Positions 9,580 to 18,583 of a stretch of DNA of 64,000 nt are shown one piece after another. The notes beneath the pieces were generated by a model. That model was not told where the DNA came from and ran no database searches. It saw only the letters and a list, made by a program, of their open reading frames with translations. The position numbers and the translations under genes are program-made. The DNA is from Staphylococcus equorum. GTDB taxonomy: Bacteria; Bacillota; Bacilli; Staphylococcales; Staphylococcaceae. The stretch's first letter is position 1; every line of letters starts with the position of its first letter. Location: positions 1 through 64,000 of the forward strand of contig NZ_LNNB01000029.1 in the NCBI RefSeq assembly GCF_001747895.1, written 5' to 3'.

Positions 9580-10548
9580 ATGAAAGCAGTCAATTGGAAT
9601 ACGCAAGAAGACATGACAAATATGTTTTGGCGACAAAATATTTCACAAATGTGGGTAGAAACAGAATTTAAAGTATCAAAAGACATTGCAAGTTGGAAGA
9701 CTTTATCTGACGCAGAAAAGAACGCCTTCAAAAAAGCTTTAGCAGGTTTAACAGGATTGGATACACATCAAGCAGATGACGGTATGCCACTCATCATGTT
9801 ACACACAACGGATTTACGTAAAAAAGCAGTCTACTCATTTATGGGTATGATGGAACAAGTCCATGCTAAAAGTTATTCACATATCTTTACAACGTTACTA
9901 CCTTCCAGTGAAACGAACTATTTATTAGATAAATGGGTTTTAGAAGAACCGCATTTAAAATATAAATCAGATAAAATTGTAAATAATTACCACAAACTTT
10001 GGGGCAAAGATGCGTCTGTATATGATCAATATATGGCACGTGTATCAAGTGTATTTTTAGAAACATTCTTATTCTATTCTGGTTTCTATTATCCACTTTA
10101 TCTTGCAGGACAAGGAAGAATGACAACATCAGGTGAGATTATACGTAAAATCTTATTAGATGAATCTATCCACGGTGTATTTACAGGTATGGATGCGCAA
10201 AGTATGCGTAATGAACTGTCAGAAAGTGAAAAACAACAAGCAGATCAAGATATGTATAAGTTATTAGATGACTTGTATAAAAACGAAGTAGCGTACACAC
10301 ATTCACTATACGATGAAGTAGGTATAGCAGAAGATGTACTAAATTATGTTAGATATAATGGTAATAAAGCATTAGCTAACTTAGGCTTTGATTCATACTT
10401 TGAAGAAAAAGAATTTAACCCAATTATTGAAAATGCATTAGATACTTCAACGAAAAATCATGACTTTTTCTCAGTTAAAGGTGATGGTTATACATTAGCG
10501 TTGAACGTTGAAGCATTAAAAGATGAAGACTTTATATTTGAAGATTAA
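9580..10548 (+). CDS. nrdF: Class Ib ribonucleoside-diphosphate reductase, beta subunit NrdF
   Basis: NrdF houses the dimetal-tyrosyl radical cofactor. In this 322-residue protein the expected metal ligands can be placed by spacing: D61, E92, H95, E161, E195 and H198, with the radical tyrosine at Y99 in VHAKSYSHIF. The C-terminal tail (about DEDFIFED) is acidic, as expected for docking onto NrdE. It follows nrdE after 115 bp containing a hairpin and is followed by a terminator at 10653. The ribosome binding site is GATAGGGGAA. Confidence 0.97.
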   Translation: MKAVNWNTQEDMTNMFWRQNISQMWVETEFKVSKDIASWKTLSDAEKNAFKKALAGLTGLDTHQADDGMPLIMLHTTDLRKKAVYSFMGMMEQVHAKSYSHIFTTLLPSSETNYLLDKWVLEEPHLKYKSDKIVNNYHKLWGKDASVYDQYMARVSSVFLETFLFYSGFYYPLYLAGQGRMTTSGEIIRKILLDESIHGVFTGMDAQSMRNELSESEKQQADQDMYKLLDDLYKNEVAYTHSLYDEVGIAEDVLNYVRYNGNKALANLGFDSYFEEKEFNPIIENALDTSTKNHDFFSVKGDGYTLALNVEALKDEDFIFED

Positions 10549-10652
10549 AAACAATTTGTTGCAGTTATGTAATTTGATTGAGTCTGTTTGAGACTGTATC
10601 AATAACAAGATGCTACAAGATAGTACTAGGAACAATGCTTCCTATTTTAAGT

Positions 10653-10692
10653 GCTGCTAGATTTTCCGAAGGGATAATCTAGTGGCTTTTTA
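10653..10692 (+). terminator. Terminator of the nrdIEF operon
   Basis: GCTGCTAGATT pairs with AATCTAGTGGC (two G-U pairs), followed by TTTTTATTTG. The rest of the 330-bp gap to sstA is AT-rich and holds the Fur box. Confidence 0.8.
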
Positions 10693-10807
10693 TTTGATGA
10701 AAAGTAATTTTAAAGGTCATTTTTCACTTAATTTACGAATACTTTCACTAAAATGGCCTATTGCTATTGAATTTACCGCCAAAAATGTTAAAATTTTAAT
10801 ATAACTA

Positions 10808-10826
10808 TTGATAATGATTATCAAAA
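10808..10826. promoter_or_regulatory. Fur box upstream of sstABCD
   Basis: TTGATAATGATTATCAAAA contains the palindromic GATAATGATTATC core of the ferric uptake regulator box. It lies about 55-70 bp before sstA, as expected for iron-repressed siderophore transport genes. Confidence 0.88.
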
Positions 10827-10878
10827 CCAATAGTGTTTATGAATTCATTGTACATCGAAAGGATTAGGTTACCTCATT

Positions 10879-11847
10879 ATGAAATTCTTACTTAATGGTA
10901 TTGTCCTATTTATCATTTTATTATTATTAACTATCCTTTCTCTATTTATTGGTGTTAGTAATGTTTCAATTACAGACATATTCCACTTATCTAAAGAGCA
11001 AATAAACATTATTGTATCTAGTAGGATACCGAGAACGGTGAGTATATTAATTTCTGGAAGCACGTTGGCACTTGCAGGATTAATTATGCAACAAATGATG
11101 CAAAATAAATTTGTAAGTCCAACAACTGCAGGAACGATGGAGTGGGCTAAGTTAGGTATTTTAATATCGCTAATACTATTTCCAGAAGCGAATATCATTA
11201 TTAAATTAGTATTTGCAGTCACGCTAAGCATTGGTGGCACATTCCTGTTTGTGAAATTAGTACAATATATTCGATTTACTGATGTTATTTTTATCCCACT
11301 CTTAGGGATTATGCTCGGTGGTATTGTTTCTAGTTTTGCTACATTTATTGCTTTAAGAACGGATGCGGTGCAAAGTATCGGAAACTGGATGAATGGGAAT
11401 TTTGCCATTATTACAAGCGGAAGATATGAAATATTATACTTAAGCATTCCTTTATTAGTACTTACATATATATTTGCGAATCAATTTACGATTGCTGGAA
11501 TGGGGAAAGACTTTAGTAATAATCTAGGTGTTAATTATGAAAGAATAATTAACGTCGGCTTATTTATTACTGCAACAATTACTGCTTTAGTAGTTGTAAC
11601 AGTTGGAACACTTCCATTTTTAGGTTTAATTGTTCCAAATATCGTTTCTATATTCAGAGGAGATCATTTAAAAAACGCATTGCCACATACAGCAATGTTA
11701 GGTGCTATTTTTGTAATGTTTTCAGATATAATCGGCAGAATTATTGTATATCCATATGAAATCAATATCGGATTAACAATTGGTGTTTTTGGCACTATTA
11801 TTTTTATAATCTTGCTGATGAAAGGACGACATAACTATGCAAACTAG
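10879..11847 (+). CDS. sstA: Iron-siderophore ABC transporter permease SstA (FecCD family)
   Basis: This 322-residue FecCD/BtuC-type permease has about nine hydrophobic helices. It would form half of the membrane channel of an Sst-type importer, known in S. aureus for catechol and catecholamine siderophores. The GTLPFLGLIVPNI segment near residue 250 matches the conserved ATPase-coupling region. Order and position (after nrdF, before sstB, sstC, sstD) match the S. aureus sst locus. The ribosome binding site is poorly placed: GAAAGGAT is about 15 nt away and AGGTTACCT lies between, so translation may be weak or structured. A Fur box lies upstream. Confidence 0.9.
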   Translation: MKFLLNGIVLFIILLLLTILSLFIGVSNVSITDIFHLSKEQINIIVSSRIPRTVSILISGSTLALAGLIMQQMMQNKFVSPTTAGTMEWAKLGILISLILFPEANIIIKLVFAVTLSIGGTFLFVKLVQYIRFTDVIFIPLLGIMLGGIVSSFATFIALRTDAVQSIGNWMNGNFAIITSGRYEILYLSIPLLVLTYIFANQFTIAGMGKDFSNNLGVNYERIINVGLFITATITALVVVTVGTLPFLGLIVPNIVSIFRGDHLKNALPHTAMLGAIFVMFSDIIGRIIVYPYEINIGLTIGVFGTIIFIILLMKGRHNYAN

Positions 11848-12796
11848 CCCTAAAACAAAACTATCCATTTTATTTGCAGTAACAGTGGTAGCTGCAGGTC
11901 TTTACCTTGTGATAGGTATTGATTTTGATATTTTCCAATATCAATTTTCTAGCCGATTAAGAAAACTGATACTGATGATATTAGTCGGAGCCGCAATCGC
12001 AGCTTCAGTAGTGATATTCCAAGCGATTACAAGTAACCGGTTACTAACGCCTTCAATTATGGGGCTTGACTCTGTATACATGTTTGTGAAGGTTCTAATC
12101 GTGTTTGCATTTGGCGTACAGTCTGTATTTGTTACTAACCTGTATCTCAGCTTTGCAATTTCATTAATAGTGATGATTGTATTTTCATTACTTTTATTCC
12201 AAGGTATCTTCAGAATTGGTGATGTTTCCGTTTATTTCATCCTACTCGTAGGGGTTATACTTGGCACCTTTTTCAAAAGTATTACTGGATTTTTAGAATT
12301 AATTATTAACCCAGAAGATTTCTTGGCTGTACAAAGCGCCATGTTCGCAAACTTTGATGCATCTAATAGTAAATTAGTCACACTGTGTGGTGTCATATTA
12401 GTTATTCTCATATTGATTACGATGCGGGCCATACCATATTTAGATGTACTTTTATTAGGAAAAGATCAGGCAATCAATTTAGGTATATCTTATAAAACGT
12501 TAACGAGATTATTGCTCATACTCGTTTCAGTGCTTGTATCTATTTCGACAGCACTTGTTGGTCCAATTACATTTTTAGGATTATTAACTGTTAACTTAGC
12601 ACATGAATTGATGAAGACATATGAACATAAATACATATTACCAGCAACGATTTTAATGAGTTGGTTAAGTCTATTCATAGCACAAGGTGTAGTAGAGAAT
12701 TTATTCCAAGCAACGACGCAAGTAAGTATAATTATTGATTTAGTAGGTGGAAGTTACTTCATTTACTTATTAATAAAAAGGAGAAATGCGAATTGA
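11837..12796 (+). CDS. sstB: Iron-siderophore ABC transporter permease SstB (FecCD family)
   Basis: This second FecCD-type permease has 319 residues and about nine to ten hydrophobic helices. It would pair with SstA as the heterodimeric channel. The conserved VGPITFLGLLTVNLAH stretch (about residues 237-252) corresponds to the GPITFLGL motif of this family. Its ATG overlaps the end of sstA by 11 bp, with AAAGGACG upstream. Its TGA overlaps the TTG start of sstC. Confidence 0.9.
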   Translation: MQTSPKTKLSILFAVTVVAAGLYLVIGIDFDIFQYQFSSRLRKLILMILVGAAIAASVVIFQAITSNRLLTPSIMGLDSVYMFVKVLIVFAFGVQSVFVTNLYLSFAISLIVMIVFSLLLFQGIFRIGDVSVYFILLVGVILGTFFKSITGFLELIINPEDFLAVQSAMFANFDASNSKLVTLCGVILVILILITMRAIPYLDVLLLGKDQAINLGISYKTLTRLLLILVSVLVSISTALVGPITFLGLLTVNLAHELMKTYEHKYILPATILMSWLSLFIAQGVVENLFQATTQVSIIIDLVGGSYFIYLLIKRRNAN

Positions 12797-13593
12797 TACG
12801 TGTACAAGGGCTTAATAAAAATATTCAAGATAAAGAAATTTTAAAAGATATTAATGTTGATATAAATAAAGGACGTCTAACTTCTATGATTGGACCAAAT
12901 GGCGCTGGAAAAAGTACATTGTTAGCCGCAATTACACGTCTAATGGACTTTGAAGATGGTTCTATAGAAATCGAAGGTAAATCAATTAGTGATTATAAAA
13001 GTAATGAATTAGCTAAAAAATTATCGATTCTCAAACAATCTAATCATACCGAGCTCAATATTACGGTAGAGCAATTAGTCAATTTCGGACGATTTCCATA
13101 TTCTAAAGGTCATCTCAAACAAGAAGATAAAGAACAAGTTGAATATGCGTTGGAATTGTTGCATCTTAAAGAGATCAGAAATCGCTATATAAAAACATTA
13201 TCTGGTGGGCAACGTCAACGTGCATATGTAGCCATGACAATTGCGCAAAATACAGATTATATCTTATTAGATGAACCATTGAACAATCTTGATATGAAAC
13301 ATTCAGTTCAAATTATGCAAACATTACGACAACTTGCAAAAGATTTAAATAAAACTGTAATCGTTGTGATTCATGATATTAACTTCGCTTCATGTTATTC
13401 AGACGATATTATCGCATTAAAAGATGGTGAAGTTGTCAAAGCAAGTACAAAAGATGAGGTTATTCAAACAGATACATTAAAATCGCTATACGATATGGAT
13501 GTAAGAATTGAAGAAATCCGCGGTCAACGCATTTGTGTGTATTTTGATGAGCTAACAGCAACTCAAGATTTAGAGCTTGCATATTCAATGTAA
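12793..13593 (+). CDS. sstC: Iron-siderophore ABC transporter ATPase SstC
   Basis: This 266-residue FepC-type ATPase powers the importer from the cytoplasmic side. The Walker A GPNGAGKST is at residues 34-42, the ABC signature LSGGQRQR at about 136-143, the Walker B YILLDEP at about 155-161, and the switch histidine lies in VVIHDINFA. Translation probably starts at TTG (12793), with AAGGAG about 10 nt upstream. That TTG overlaps the sstB TGA as TTGA, a classic coupled junction. Confidence 0.92.
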   Translation: MIRVQGLNKNIQDKEILKDINVDINKGRLTSMIGPNGAGKSTLLAAITRLMDFEDGSIEIEGKSISDYKSNELAKKLSILKQSNHTELNITVEQLVNFGRFPYSKGHLKQEDKEQVEYALELLHLKEIRNRYIKTLSGGQRQRAYVAMTIAQNTDYILLDEPLNNLDMKHSVQIMQTLRQLAKDLNKTVIVVIHDINFASCYSDDIIALKDGEVVKASTKDEVIQTDTLKSLYDMDVRIEEIRGQRICVYFDELTATQDLELAYSM

Positions 13594-13698
13594 TTCCATT
13601 CGTAACATTTGAAGGGAGTGATGCAACTGTAACGTGGTTATACTTTTTAAGGGCATAAAAGGAATACATCATTAGGAAAATCAGGAGGATTAAGAAAC

Positions 13699-14745
13699 AT
13701 GAAAAAATTATCTTTATTATTAGTTGTAGGTTTAATGTTTTTATTAGTAGCATGTAGTAATGGTGGATCAGAGGATAAAAAATCATCTGATGCTAAATCA
13801 GAAAGCGAAGATTCAAATAAAACTGTAAAAATTGAAAATAATTATCAGGCTAGTGGAGAAAAACGTGATGGCAGTGATGCTAAAGAAGTTAAAGAAACTG
13901 TAGAAGTACCAACAAATCCTGAAAAAGCAGTTGTTTTTGATTATGGTACATTAGATACATTGAAAGAATTAGGACTTGAAGATAAAGTTAAAGCACTTCC
14001 TAAAGGTGAAGGTGCTAAGTCACTACCTGATTTCTTAAGCGATTTTAAAGATGAAAAATACCTGAACACAGGAAGCCTAAAAGAAGTTAATTTCGATAAA
14101 GTTGCAGAAGCTAAACCAGATGTAATTTACATTTCTGGTCGTACAGCAAATCAAAAAAATCTAGATGAATTCAAAAAAGCTGCACCAGATGCAAAAGTTG
14201 TATATGTTGGCGCTGACGACAAAGACGAAGTGAATTCATTGAAGAAAAATACTGAAACATTAGGTAAGATTTACCAAAAAGAAGACGAAGCAAAATCACT
14301 TACTAAAAAATTAGATGATAAAATTGCTGGCATCAAAGAAAAAACAAAAGACTTAAAAGATGAAAAAGCATTATTCTTATTAGTTAACGAAGGTGAATTA
14401 TCAACATACGGTGCTGGAGAAAGATTCGGTGCAATGATTTTTGACACAATGGGCTTCACAGCTGCAGATGAAAACATTAAAAGCAGTAAGCATGGTCAAA
14501 ACGTAACAAATGAATATATAGCAGAAAAAAATCCAGATATTATTTTCGCTATGGACCGCGGACAAGCGACTGGTGGTAAATCAACATCTAAACAAGCATT
14601 AGGTAATGACGTTATCAAAGATGTAAATGCTGTAAAAGAAGACAAAGTTTATGAATTAGATCCAAAACTTTGGTACTTCGCAAGTGGTTCGACTACTACT
14701 GCAATTAAACAAATTGAAGAAGTAGAAAAAGCACTTGAAAAATAA
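13699..14745 (+). CDS. sstD: Siderophore-binding lipoprotein SstD
   Basis: This 348-residue substrate-binding lipoprotein is the receptor of the importer. The signal peptide ends in the lipobox LVAC with the lipidated cysteine at C19. A charged Ser/Asp/Lys-rich linker follows, then a class III periplasmic-binding domain (Peripla_BP_2, from about residue 65 to the end). The ribosome binding site is a strong AGGAGG. A 105-bp gap separates it from sstC, and a terminator follows at 14787. Diacylglycerol is attached by Lgt, which is also encoded in this window. Confidence 0.93.
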   Translation: MKKLSLLLVVGLMFLLVACSNGGSEDKKSSDAKSESEDSNKTVKIENNYQASGEKRDGSDAKEVKETVEVPTNPEKAVVFDYGTLDTLKELGLEDKVKALPKGEGAKSLPDFLSDFKDEKYLNTGSLKEVNFDKVAEAKPDVIYISGRTANQKNLDEFKKAAPDAKVVYVGADDKDEVNSLKKNTETLGKIYQKEDEAKSLTKKLDDKIAGIKEKTKDLKDEKALFLLVNEGELSTYGAGERFGAMIFDTMGFTAADENIKSSKHGQNVTNEYIAEKNPDIIFAMDRGQATGGKSTSKQALGNDVIKDVNAVKEDKVYELDPKLWYFASGSTTTAIKQIEEVEKALEK

Positions 14746-14786
14746 TATTTAAAAGGATAACCGTGGGGGATATAGTTCCTTTCAGT

Positions 14787-14822
14787 AAGTCGACAAAGTC
14801 TTATGGCTTTGTCGACTTTTTT
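14787..14822 (+). terminator. Terminator of the sst operon
   Basis: AAGTCGACAAAG pairs perfectly with CTTTGTCGACTT, followed by a T-run. The same CGACAAAG/CTTTGTYG core recurs in a hairpin at 55222-55253, so this may be a dispersed terminator sequence. Confidence 0.88.
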
Positions 14823-14969
14823 ATGTCTCAAAAAGATAGTTTGTAGTGGCTTGGAACTTTAGTCATAACATGTTCTTTGTTATGCTAAAGATAGATTAAG
14901 CAAGTAAGTAAAAATTCATTTTTAAAACTTGTATAATAAAATGAAATAAAGCAAAGGGGAGTGAAGTAC

Positions 14970-15293
14970 ATGATTTTAGATAATGTAAATCCAAGTGATT
15001 TATTTCCAACGGAGAGAAAGGGGCCAAGTGTATTAGGAACAATAGAATATTCAGTCCAAGGTTCTTCAGAATTTGAAGGTGCTTTTATTGCAACCAATGA
15101 ACGTATTATTTTAAATGTTGATATGAATGGGGAATTTTATTACAGAAGTATTGCTTATAAAGAAGTAGAACAAATTAGTTACGATGGTGAAAAAATAAAT
15201 TTCACTTTTAATATTGGACCAATGCCCATGAAGCAAATACAAAAAGGTGATGCAAAAGCCTTTGTACAATTTGTAGAAGAACAAATAAAATAG
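14970..15293 (+). CDS. Small PH-like (YokE-type) domain protein
   Basis: This 107-residue soluble protein has no signal or membrane segment. The central region (IATNERIILNVDMNGEFYYRSIAYKEVEQISYDGEKINF) reads like the bacterial PH-like fold seen in YokE/YvbH-type proteins, with alternating beta strands ending in a C-terminal helix. Function is unknown. GTG at 14961 is possible but sits directly against the AAAGGGGA ribosome binding site. The ATG at 14970 is at normal spacing and is preferred. A TATAAT at 14932 could be its promoter. It stands alone between terminators. Confidence 0.75.
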   Translation: MILDNVNPSDLFPTERKGPSVLGTIEYSVQGSSEFEGAFIATNERIILNVDMNGEFYYRSIAYKEVEQISYDGEKINFTFNIGPMPMKQIQKGDAKAFVQFVEEQIK

Positions 15294-15403
15294 TATGAGA
15301 ATTTTAAAATAAAGTACATAGTGCCAAGCTGCAAAGCTATTTCATATTGGTTTGCCTAGGCAAGCAAATACTTGAAAATCGGTACAAGTCTATTTTTAAT
15401 ATA

Positions 15404-15446
15404 AAGAAGGTACGCATCCATTAGATTAACGGATGCGTACCTTCTT
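15404..15446. terminator. Bidirectional terminator between convergent genes
   Basis: A 16-bp perfect stem AAGAAGGTACGCATCC/GGATGCGTACCTTCTT has an 11-nt loop. It sits between the plus-strand PH-like gene and the minus-strand CHY gene and could serve both. T-runs are modest. Confidence 0.7.
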
Positions 15447-15476
15447 CAATGCATTATTAAGCATAAGGCATGAAGT

Positions 15477-15791
15477 TTATATAGAAAAATAAAGATGGTA
15501 ATGATATTTACAACGATTATTAAAGTGGCCATCGCACTTAGGACAGGCTTCAATCATCATATATTCATTGATTGTCATTTCATGTCTACATACACCACAT
15601 AAAATTGCTTTTTCATTAAATTCACTAGAATCCCATCTTTTTATTGCATGTGATTCATGTTCATTATGACATTTATAGCATGGATAGTATTTACCGCAAC
15701 ATTTAAATTTAATTGCGATGATGTCTAATGGTGTTGGATAATGCGTGCAACGTGCTTCATTGTCTACAGTAGAACCATATATGTTAATCAT
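15477..15791 (-). CDS. CHY-type zinc-finger protein
   Basis: This 104-residue protein is rich in paired Cys and His: CTHYPTPLDIIAIKFKCCGKYYPCYKCHNEH, then CGVCRHEM, then CPKC and a His-rich end. This is the CHY zinc-finger pattern (related to yeast Hot13), expected to bind two or three zinc ions. The bacterial role is not established. An in-frame TTG at 15797 exists, but the ATG at 15791 has AGGAG at 8-nt spacing. It starts 11 bp after murB and is probably co-transcribed with it. Confidence 0.85.
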   Translation of the reverse strand: MINIYGSTVDNEARCTHYPTPLDIIAIKFKCCGKYYPCYKCHNEHESHAIKRWDSSEFNEKAILCGVCRHEMTINEYMMIEACPKCDGHFNNRCKYHYHLYFSI

Positions 15792-15802
15792 AATCAATTC
15801 TC

Positions 15803-16726
15803 CTAATTATCGTTTGGATGTTCGCCAATAATTCTAACTTCTCGATGTAGCTCAACATCAAATTGCTCTTTTACTACTTTTTGAACATAGTGGATTAGAT
15901 CTTCATAGTCTGTTGCGCTTCCGTTATCAACATTTACCATAAAACCAGCATGCTTCTTAGACACTTCGACGCCACCAATACGATGACCTTGTAATTCAGC
16001 ATCTTGAATCAATTTACCGGCAAAGTGGCCCGGAGGACGTTGGAATACACTACCACATGATGGATATTCTAAAGGTTGCTTGGATTCTCTTCTTTCCGTT
16101 AAATCATCCATTTTTTCTTGGATAGCTTGTTTGTCACCAGGCATTAAAGTGAATGCTGCTTCAAGAACGACTAAATGTTCTTTTTGAACGATACTATTGC
16201 GATAATCTAACTCTAAATCCTTATTCGTTAATGTGATGAGTTCACCTTTATCATTTACACACAGTGCATAGTCTATACAATCTTTGACTTCGCCGCCATA
16301 TGCACCAGCATTCATAAAAACAGCGCCACCGATTGATCCTGGAATACCACAAGCAAACTCTAAGCCAGTTAGCGCATAGTCTCTAGCAGTACGAGATACA
16401 TCGATAATCGCTGCACCACTGCCAGAAATAATAGCATCATCTGAAACGTCTATATAATCTAGTGAGAGTAAGCTAATTACAATACCTCTAATACCACCTT
16501 CACGAATGATAATATTCGAGCCATTGCCTAAATAAGTGACTGGAATATCATTTGTATATGCATAGTGAACGATAGATTGGACGTGTTCATTTTGGGTAGG
16601 TGATAAATAGTAGTCAGCCTGACCACCAGTTTCAGTATATGTATAACGTTTTAATGGTTCGTCTATTTTAATAATTTCTTTTGGAACAATTGCTTCTAAT
16701 TCTTTTAAGATGTCATCTTTATGCAA
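15803..16726 (-). CDS. murB: UDP-N-acetylenolpyruvoylglucosamine reductase MurB (TTG start)
   Basis: MurB reduces UDP-GlcNAc-enolpyruvate to UDP-MurNAc with NADPH and FAD, the second step of peptidoglycan precursor synthesis. The FAD-binding segments [14 protein letters not shown] and [16 protein letters not shown] are present, and the catalytic serine lies in YPSCGSVFQ. The ATG at 16756 has no ribosome binding site. The TTG at 16726 follows AGGAAAGGA at good spacing and gives a 307-residue protein that begins HKDDI like remembered staphylococcal MurB, so I use it. It leads a two-gene unit with the CHY protein. Confidence 0.93.
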   Translation of the reverse strand: MHKDDILKELEAIVPKEIIKIDEPLKRYTYTETGGQADYYLSPTQNEHVQSIVHYAYTNDIPVTYLGNGSNIIIREGGIRGIVISLLSLDYIDVSDDAIISGSGAAIIDVSRTARDYALTGLEFACGIPGSIGGAVFMNAGAYGGEVKDCIDYALCVNDKGELITLTNKDLELDYRNSIVQKEHLVVLEAAFTLMPGDKQAIQEKMDDLTERRESKQPLEYPSCGSVFQRPPGHFAGKLIQDAELQGHRIGGVEVSKKHAGFMVNVDNGSATDYEDLIHYVQKVVKEQFDVELHREVRIIGEHPNDN

Positions 16727-16873
16727 GTCTAGAACATCCTTTCCTGTTGAATTCATTTTGTTTATTATACCAATGATTACCCGTCTTTGCTAAATAGTAT
16801 AGCAATTTATTAAAGGTTTTATAGTTTTATTCAAATTTTATGCTTTTGATTAAATTTTATAAGTCGTCATAGA

Positions 16874-17410
16874 TCATTTTAATAATGACTTATGGTCTTT
16901 TTGTTTTGTTAATTGTTGAAATAACATTTGTTTGTGATTTTCGTAATCACGAATTGTCACGTTATGACTTGCTAAGCACTGTTTTTTATTACTAAAATGC
17001 TTAGCAATCACACTGTTTGAAGCTAGGATCTCATCCATTTCTAAATAATCAGTATAGAGTGGTGTGTTTTTTTGAATAATATGTAGTCGTGTCGTTTGTT
17101 TTAACTCAATAAGATTATTAAATTGAGCCATGACTACTTTTTTCTTATATGGATGGTGTAATCGATAAAAGCCTTCATAATTCAAACGTTTTTCGTCTAA
17201 AGAAGTTACGTCATGTAAATTATTTACCCCCACTAAAATATCTAATATAGGTTCAGTAGGGTACATGAAGTGTCTTGTACCTCCGATGTGATGCGTTGAT
17301 TTAACAGGTGTATCCAATAAATTGAATAAAATATTTCTGAGATGATTATATCGCTGTGTGAAATGACCGTTATTATCTTCAGTTATAAATAATTGTATGC
17401 TTGAATACAT
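16874..17410 (-). CDS. GrpB-like (UPF0157) nucleotidyltransferase-fold protein
   Basis: This 178-residue soluble protein has segments HHIGGTRHFMYPTEPILDILVGV (about residues 40-62) and EGFYRLHHPYKKKVV (about 80-94) that correspond to the HIGSTxV..KPIxDIxV pattern of the GrpB/UPF0157 family, which has a polymerase beta-like nucleotidyltransferase fold. The family function is unsettled (a CoaE-associated domain in some bacteria). The canonical GST triplet is changed to GGT, so catalysis is uncertain. It is divergent from the EMYY lipoprotein gene. Confidence 0.75.
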   Translation of the reverse strand: MYSSIQLFITEDNNGHFTQRYNHLRNILFNLLDTPVKSTHHIGGTRHFMYPTEPILDILVGVNNLHDVTSLDEKRLNYEGFYRLHHPYKKKVVMAQFNNLIELKQTTRLHIIQKNTPLYTDYLEMDEILASNSVIAKHFSNKKQCLASHNVTIRDYENHKQMLFQQLTKQKDHKSLLK

Positions 17411-17485
17411 ATAGGTTGACCACTCCTTTAAATGTTATTATATAACTGTTAAACTGTAAATTCTGAAACAATATATCATATATCA

Positions 17486-17514
17486 TTTTCAAGTTAAATA
17501 AGTTTCTGTATAAT
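17486..17514 (+). promoter_or_regulatory. Putative promoter of the EMYY lipoprotein gene
   Basis: TTTTCA (17486-17491) and TATAAT (17509-17514) are spaced by 17 bp, 23 bp before the start codon. The short leader leaves room only for the AAGGAG ribosome binding site. Confidence 0.5.
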
Positions 17515-17537
17515 ATGGAATGATAAGGAGTTCAGAA

Positions 17538-18431
17538 ATGAAAAAAATACAATACATTGTTTTAGTAGTTTGTTTTTCTATTTCACTTTCTGCCTGTAAC
17601 AATGAAGGAGAAAATGAATTTAAAGATTTTGACAGTTCGTTAAATGACGTGAAAAATAAAGAAACCGAACTAAGAGATGTTATGGATGACATGCAATTAA
17701 AAAGTCTAGATAATTTGAGTAAGACAGATATGACAGATAAAAATAAGAAAGCATTTAATGATTTGCAAAATGAATTAAACAGCAAATTGATTCCTAAATT
17801 AGAAGAATACGAAACAGCAGCAAAAAATTTACCAACGGATTCAAATGAAACAAAAGAACTTAAATCTACTTATTTAGATTCAGTAAAAAAGAAAAAATCA
17901 GCAATCAATGAGTTGAAAACATTTGTTGATTTGTGTAATCAATCGATTAAAGCAAATGAAGATATCTTAGAATACACAAAACTATTTGAGAAAAATAGAT
18001 CACAAGTTGAAGACAATATACAAAAAGCTAGTACTGTTGGTAATAGTACAGATGTTACTAATTTTAAAAATAAGTTAGAACAAAACAATAAAGACTTAAA
18101 AAACACTGCAGAAGCAGAGGCTGATTCTACAGATTCAAATGAAATAAAAAAATCTATTAAAGAACAAATTATGCCATTAATTACTAAGCAAATTAGAGAC
18201 TTGAATAAAGCTGAAATAACAGATGGCTATGTGAATGACGCTCGAAAAAATGCTATTGAGATGTATTATAGCTTGCAAAATTATTATGAAACAAGAGAAG
18301 AAACTATTGAAATTAGTGATCAATTAGCGAAAATAGATCACAATAATTTACCTCAAAAAGGTGAAGAACTAGAACAGTACGAAGCTACTTTTAATAAGCA
18401 ATATCAACAAGCGAATGATAACTATAATTAA
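17538..18431 (+). CDS. EMYY-motif lipoprotein
   Basis: This 297-residue lipoprotein has a 16-residue signal ending in the lipobox LSAC (C17 of the chosen start). The mature part is almost wholly charged and helical, with heptad-like Lys/Glu/Leu/Asn spacing suggesting long coiled coils. Near residue 240 it has the NAIEMYYSLQNYYE segment that names the staphylococcal EMYY-motif lipoprotein family. Function is unknown. The ATG at 17538 has AAGGAG at ideal spacing; the upstream in-frame start is rejected. It should be anchored on the outer face of the membrane. Confidence 0.85.
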   Translation: MKKIQYIVLVVCFSISLSACNNEGENEFKDFDSSLNDVKNKETELRDVMDDMQLKSLDNLSKTDMTDKNKKAFNDLQNELNSKLIPKLEEYETAAKNLPTDSNETKELKSTYLDSVKKKKSAINELKTFVDLCNQSIKANEDILEYTKLFEKNRSQVEDNIQKASTVGNSTDVTNFKNKLEQNNKDLKNTAEAEADSTDSNEIKKSIKEQIMPLITKQIRDLNKAEITDGYVNDARKNAIEMYYSLQNYYETREETIEISDQLAKIDHNNLPQKGEELEQYEATFNKQYQQANDNYN

Positions 18432-18470
18432 TAGATTTATAAGTTAAGTTATAAGAATTTGAATAAACTG

Positions 18471-18499
18471 TTAACAATAAAAAGAGAATTGTGTATAAT
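18471..18499 (+). promoter_or_regulatory. Vegetative promoter before the YtxJ-like gene
   Basis: TTAACA (18471-18476) and TATAAT (18494-18499) are spaced by exactly 17 bp. The leader of about 75 nt contains a CACAC...GTGTG hairpin near 18535-18558. Confidence 0.7.
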
Positions 18500-18583
18500 T
18501 GGAAACAATGATATGAGAATATCGTGGAACTTTCACACTTGGTGAGACTTAGGGTGTGTTAAATATTTTTAGAGGTGAATAGA

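Noticed and set aside
7359-10548. Intein or self-splicing intron in nrdE/nrdF
   Set aside because: Both proteins are continuous through all active-site motifs with normal length.
10869-11447. 192-codon minus-strand frame opposite sstA
   Set aside because: It is the complement of a conserved permease with Fur box and operon context; no ribosome binding site or family resemblance.
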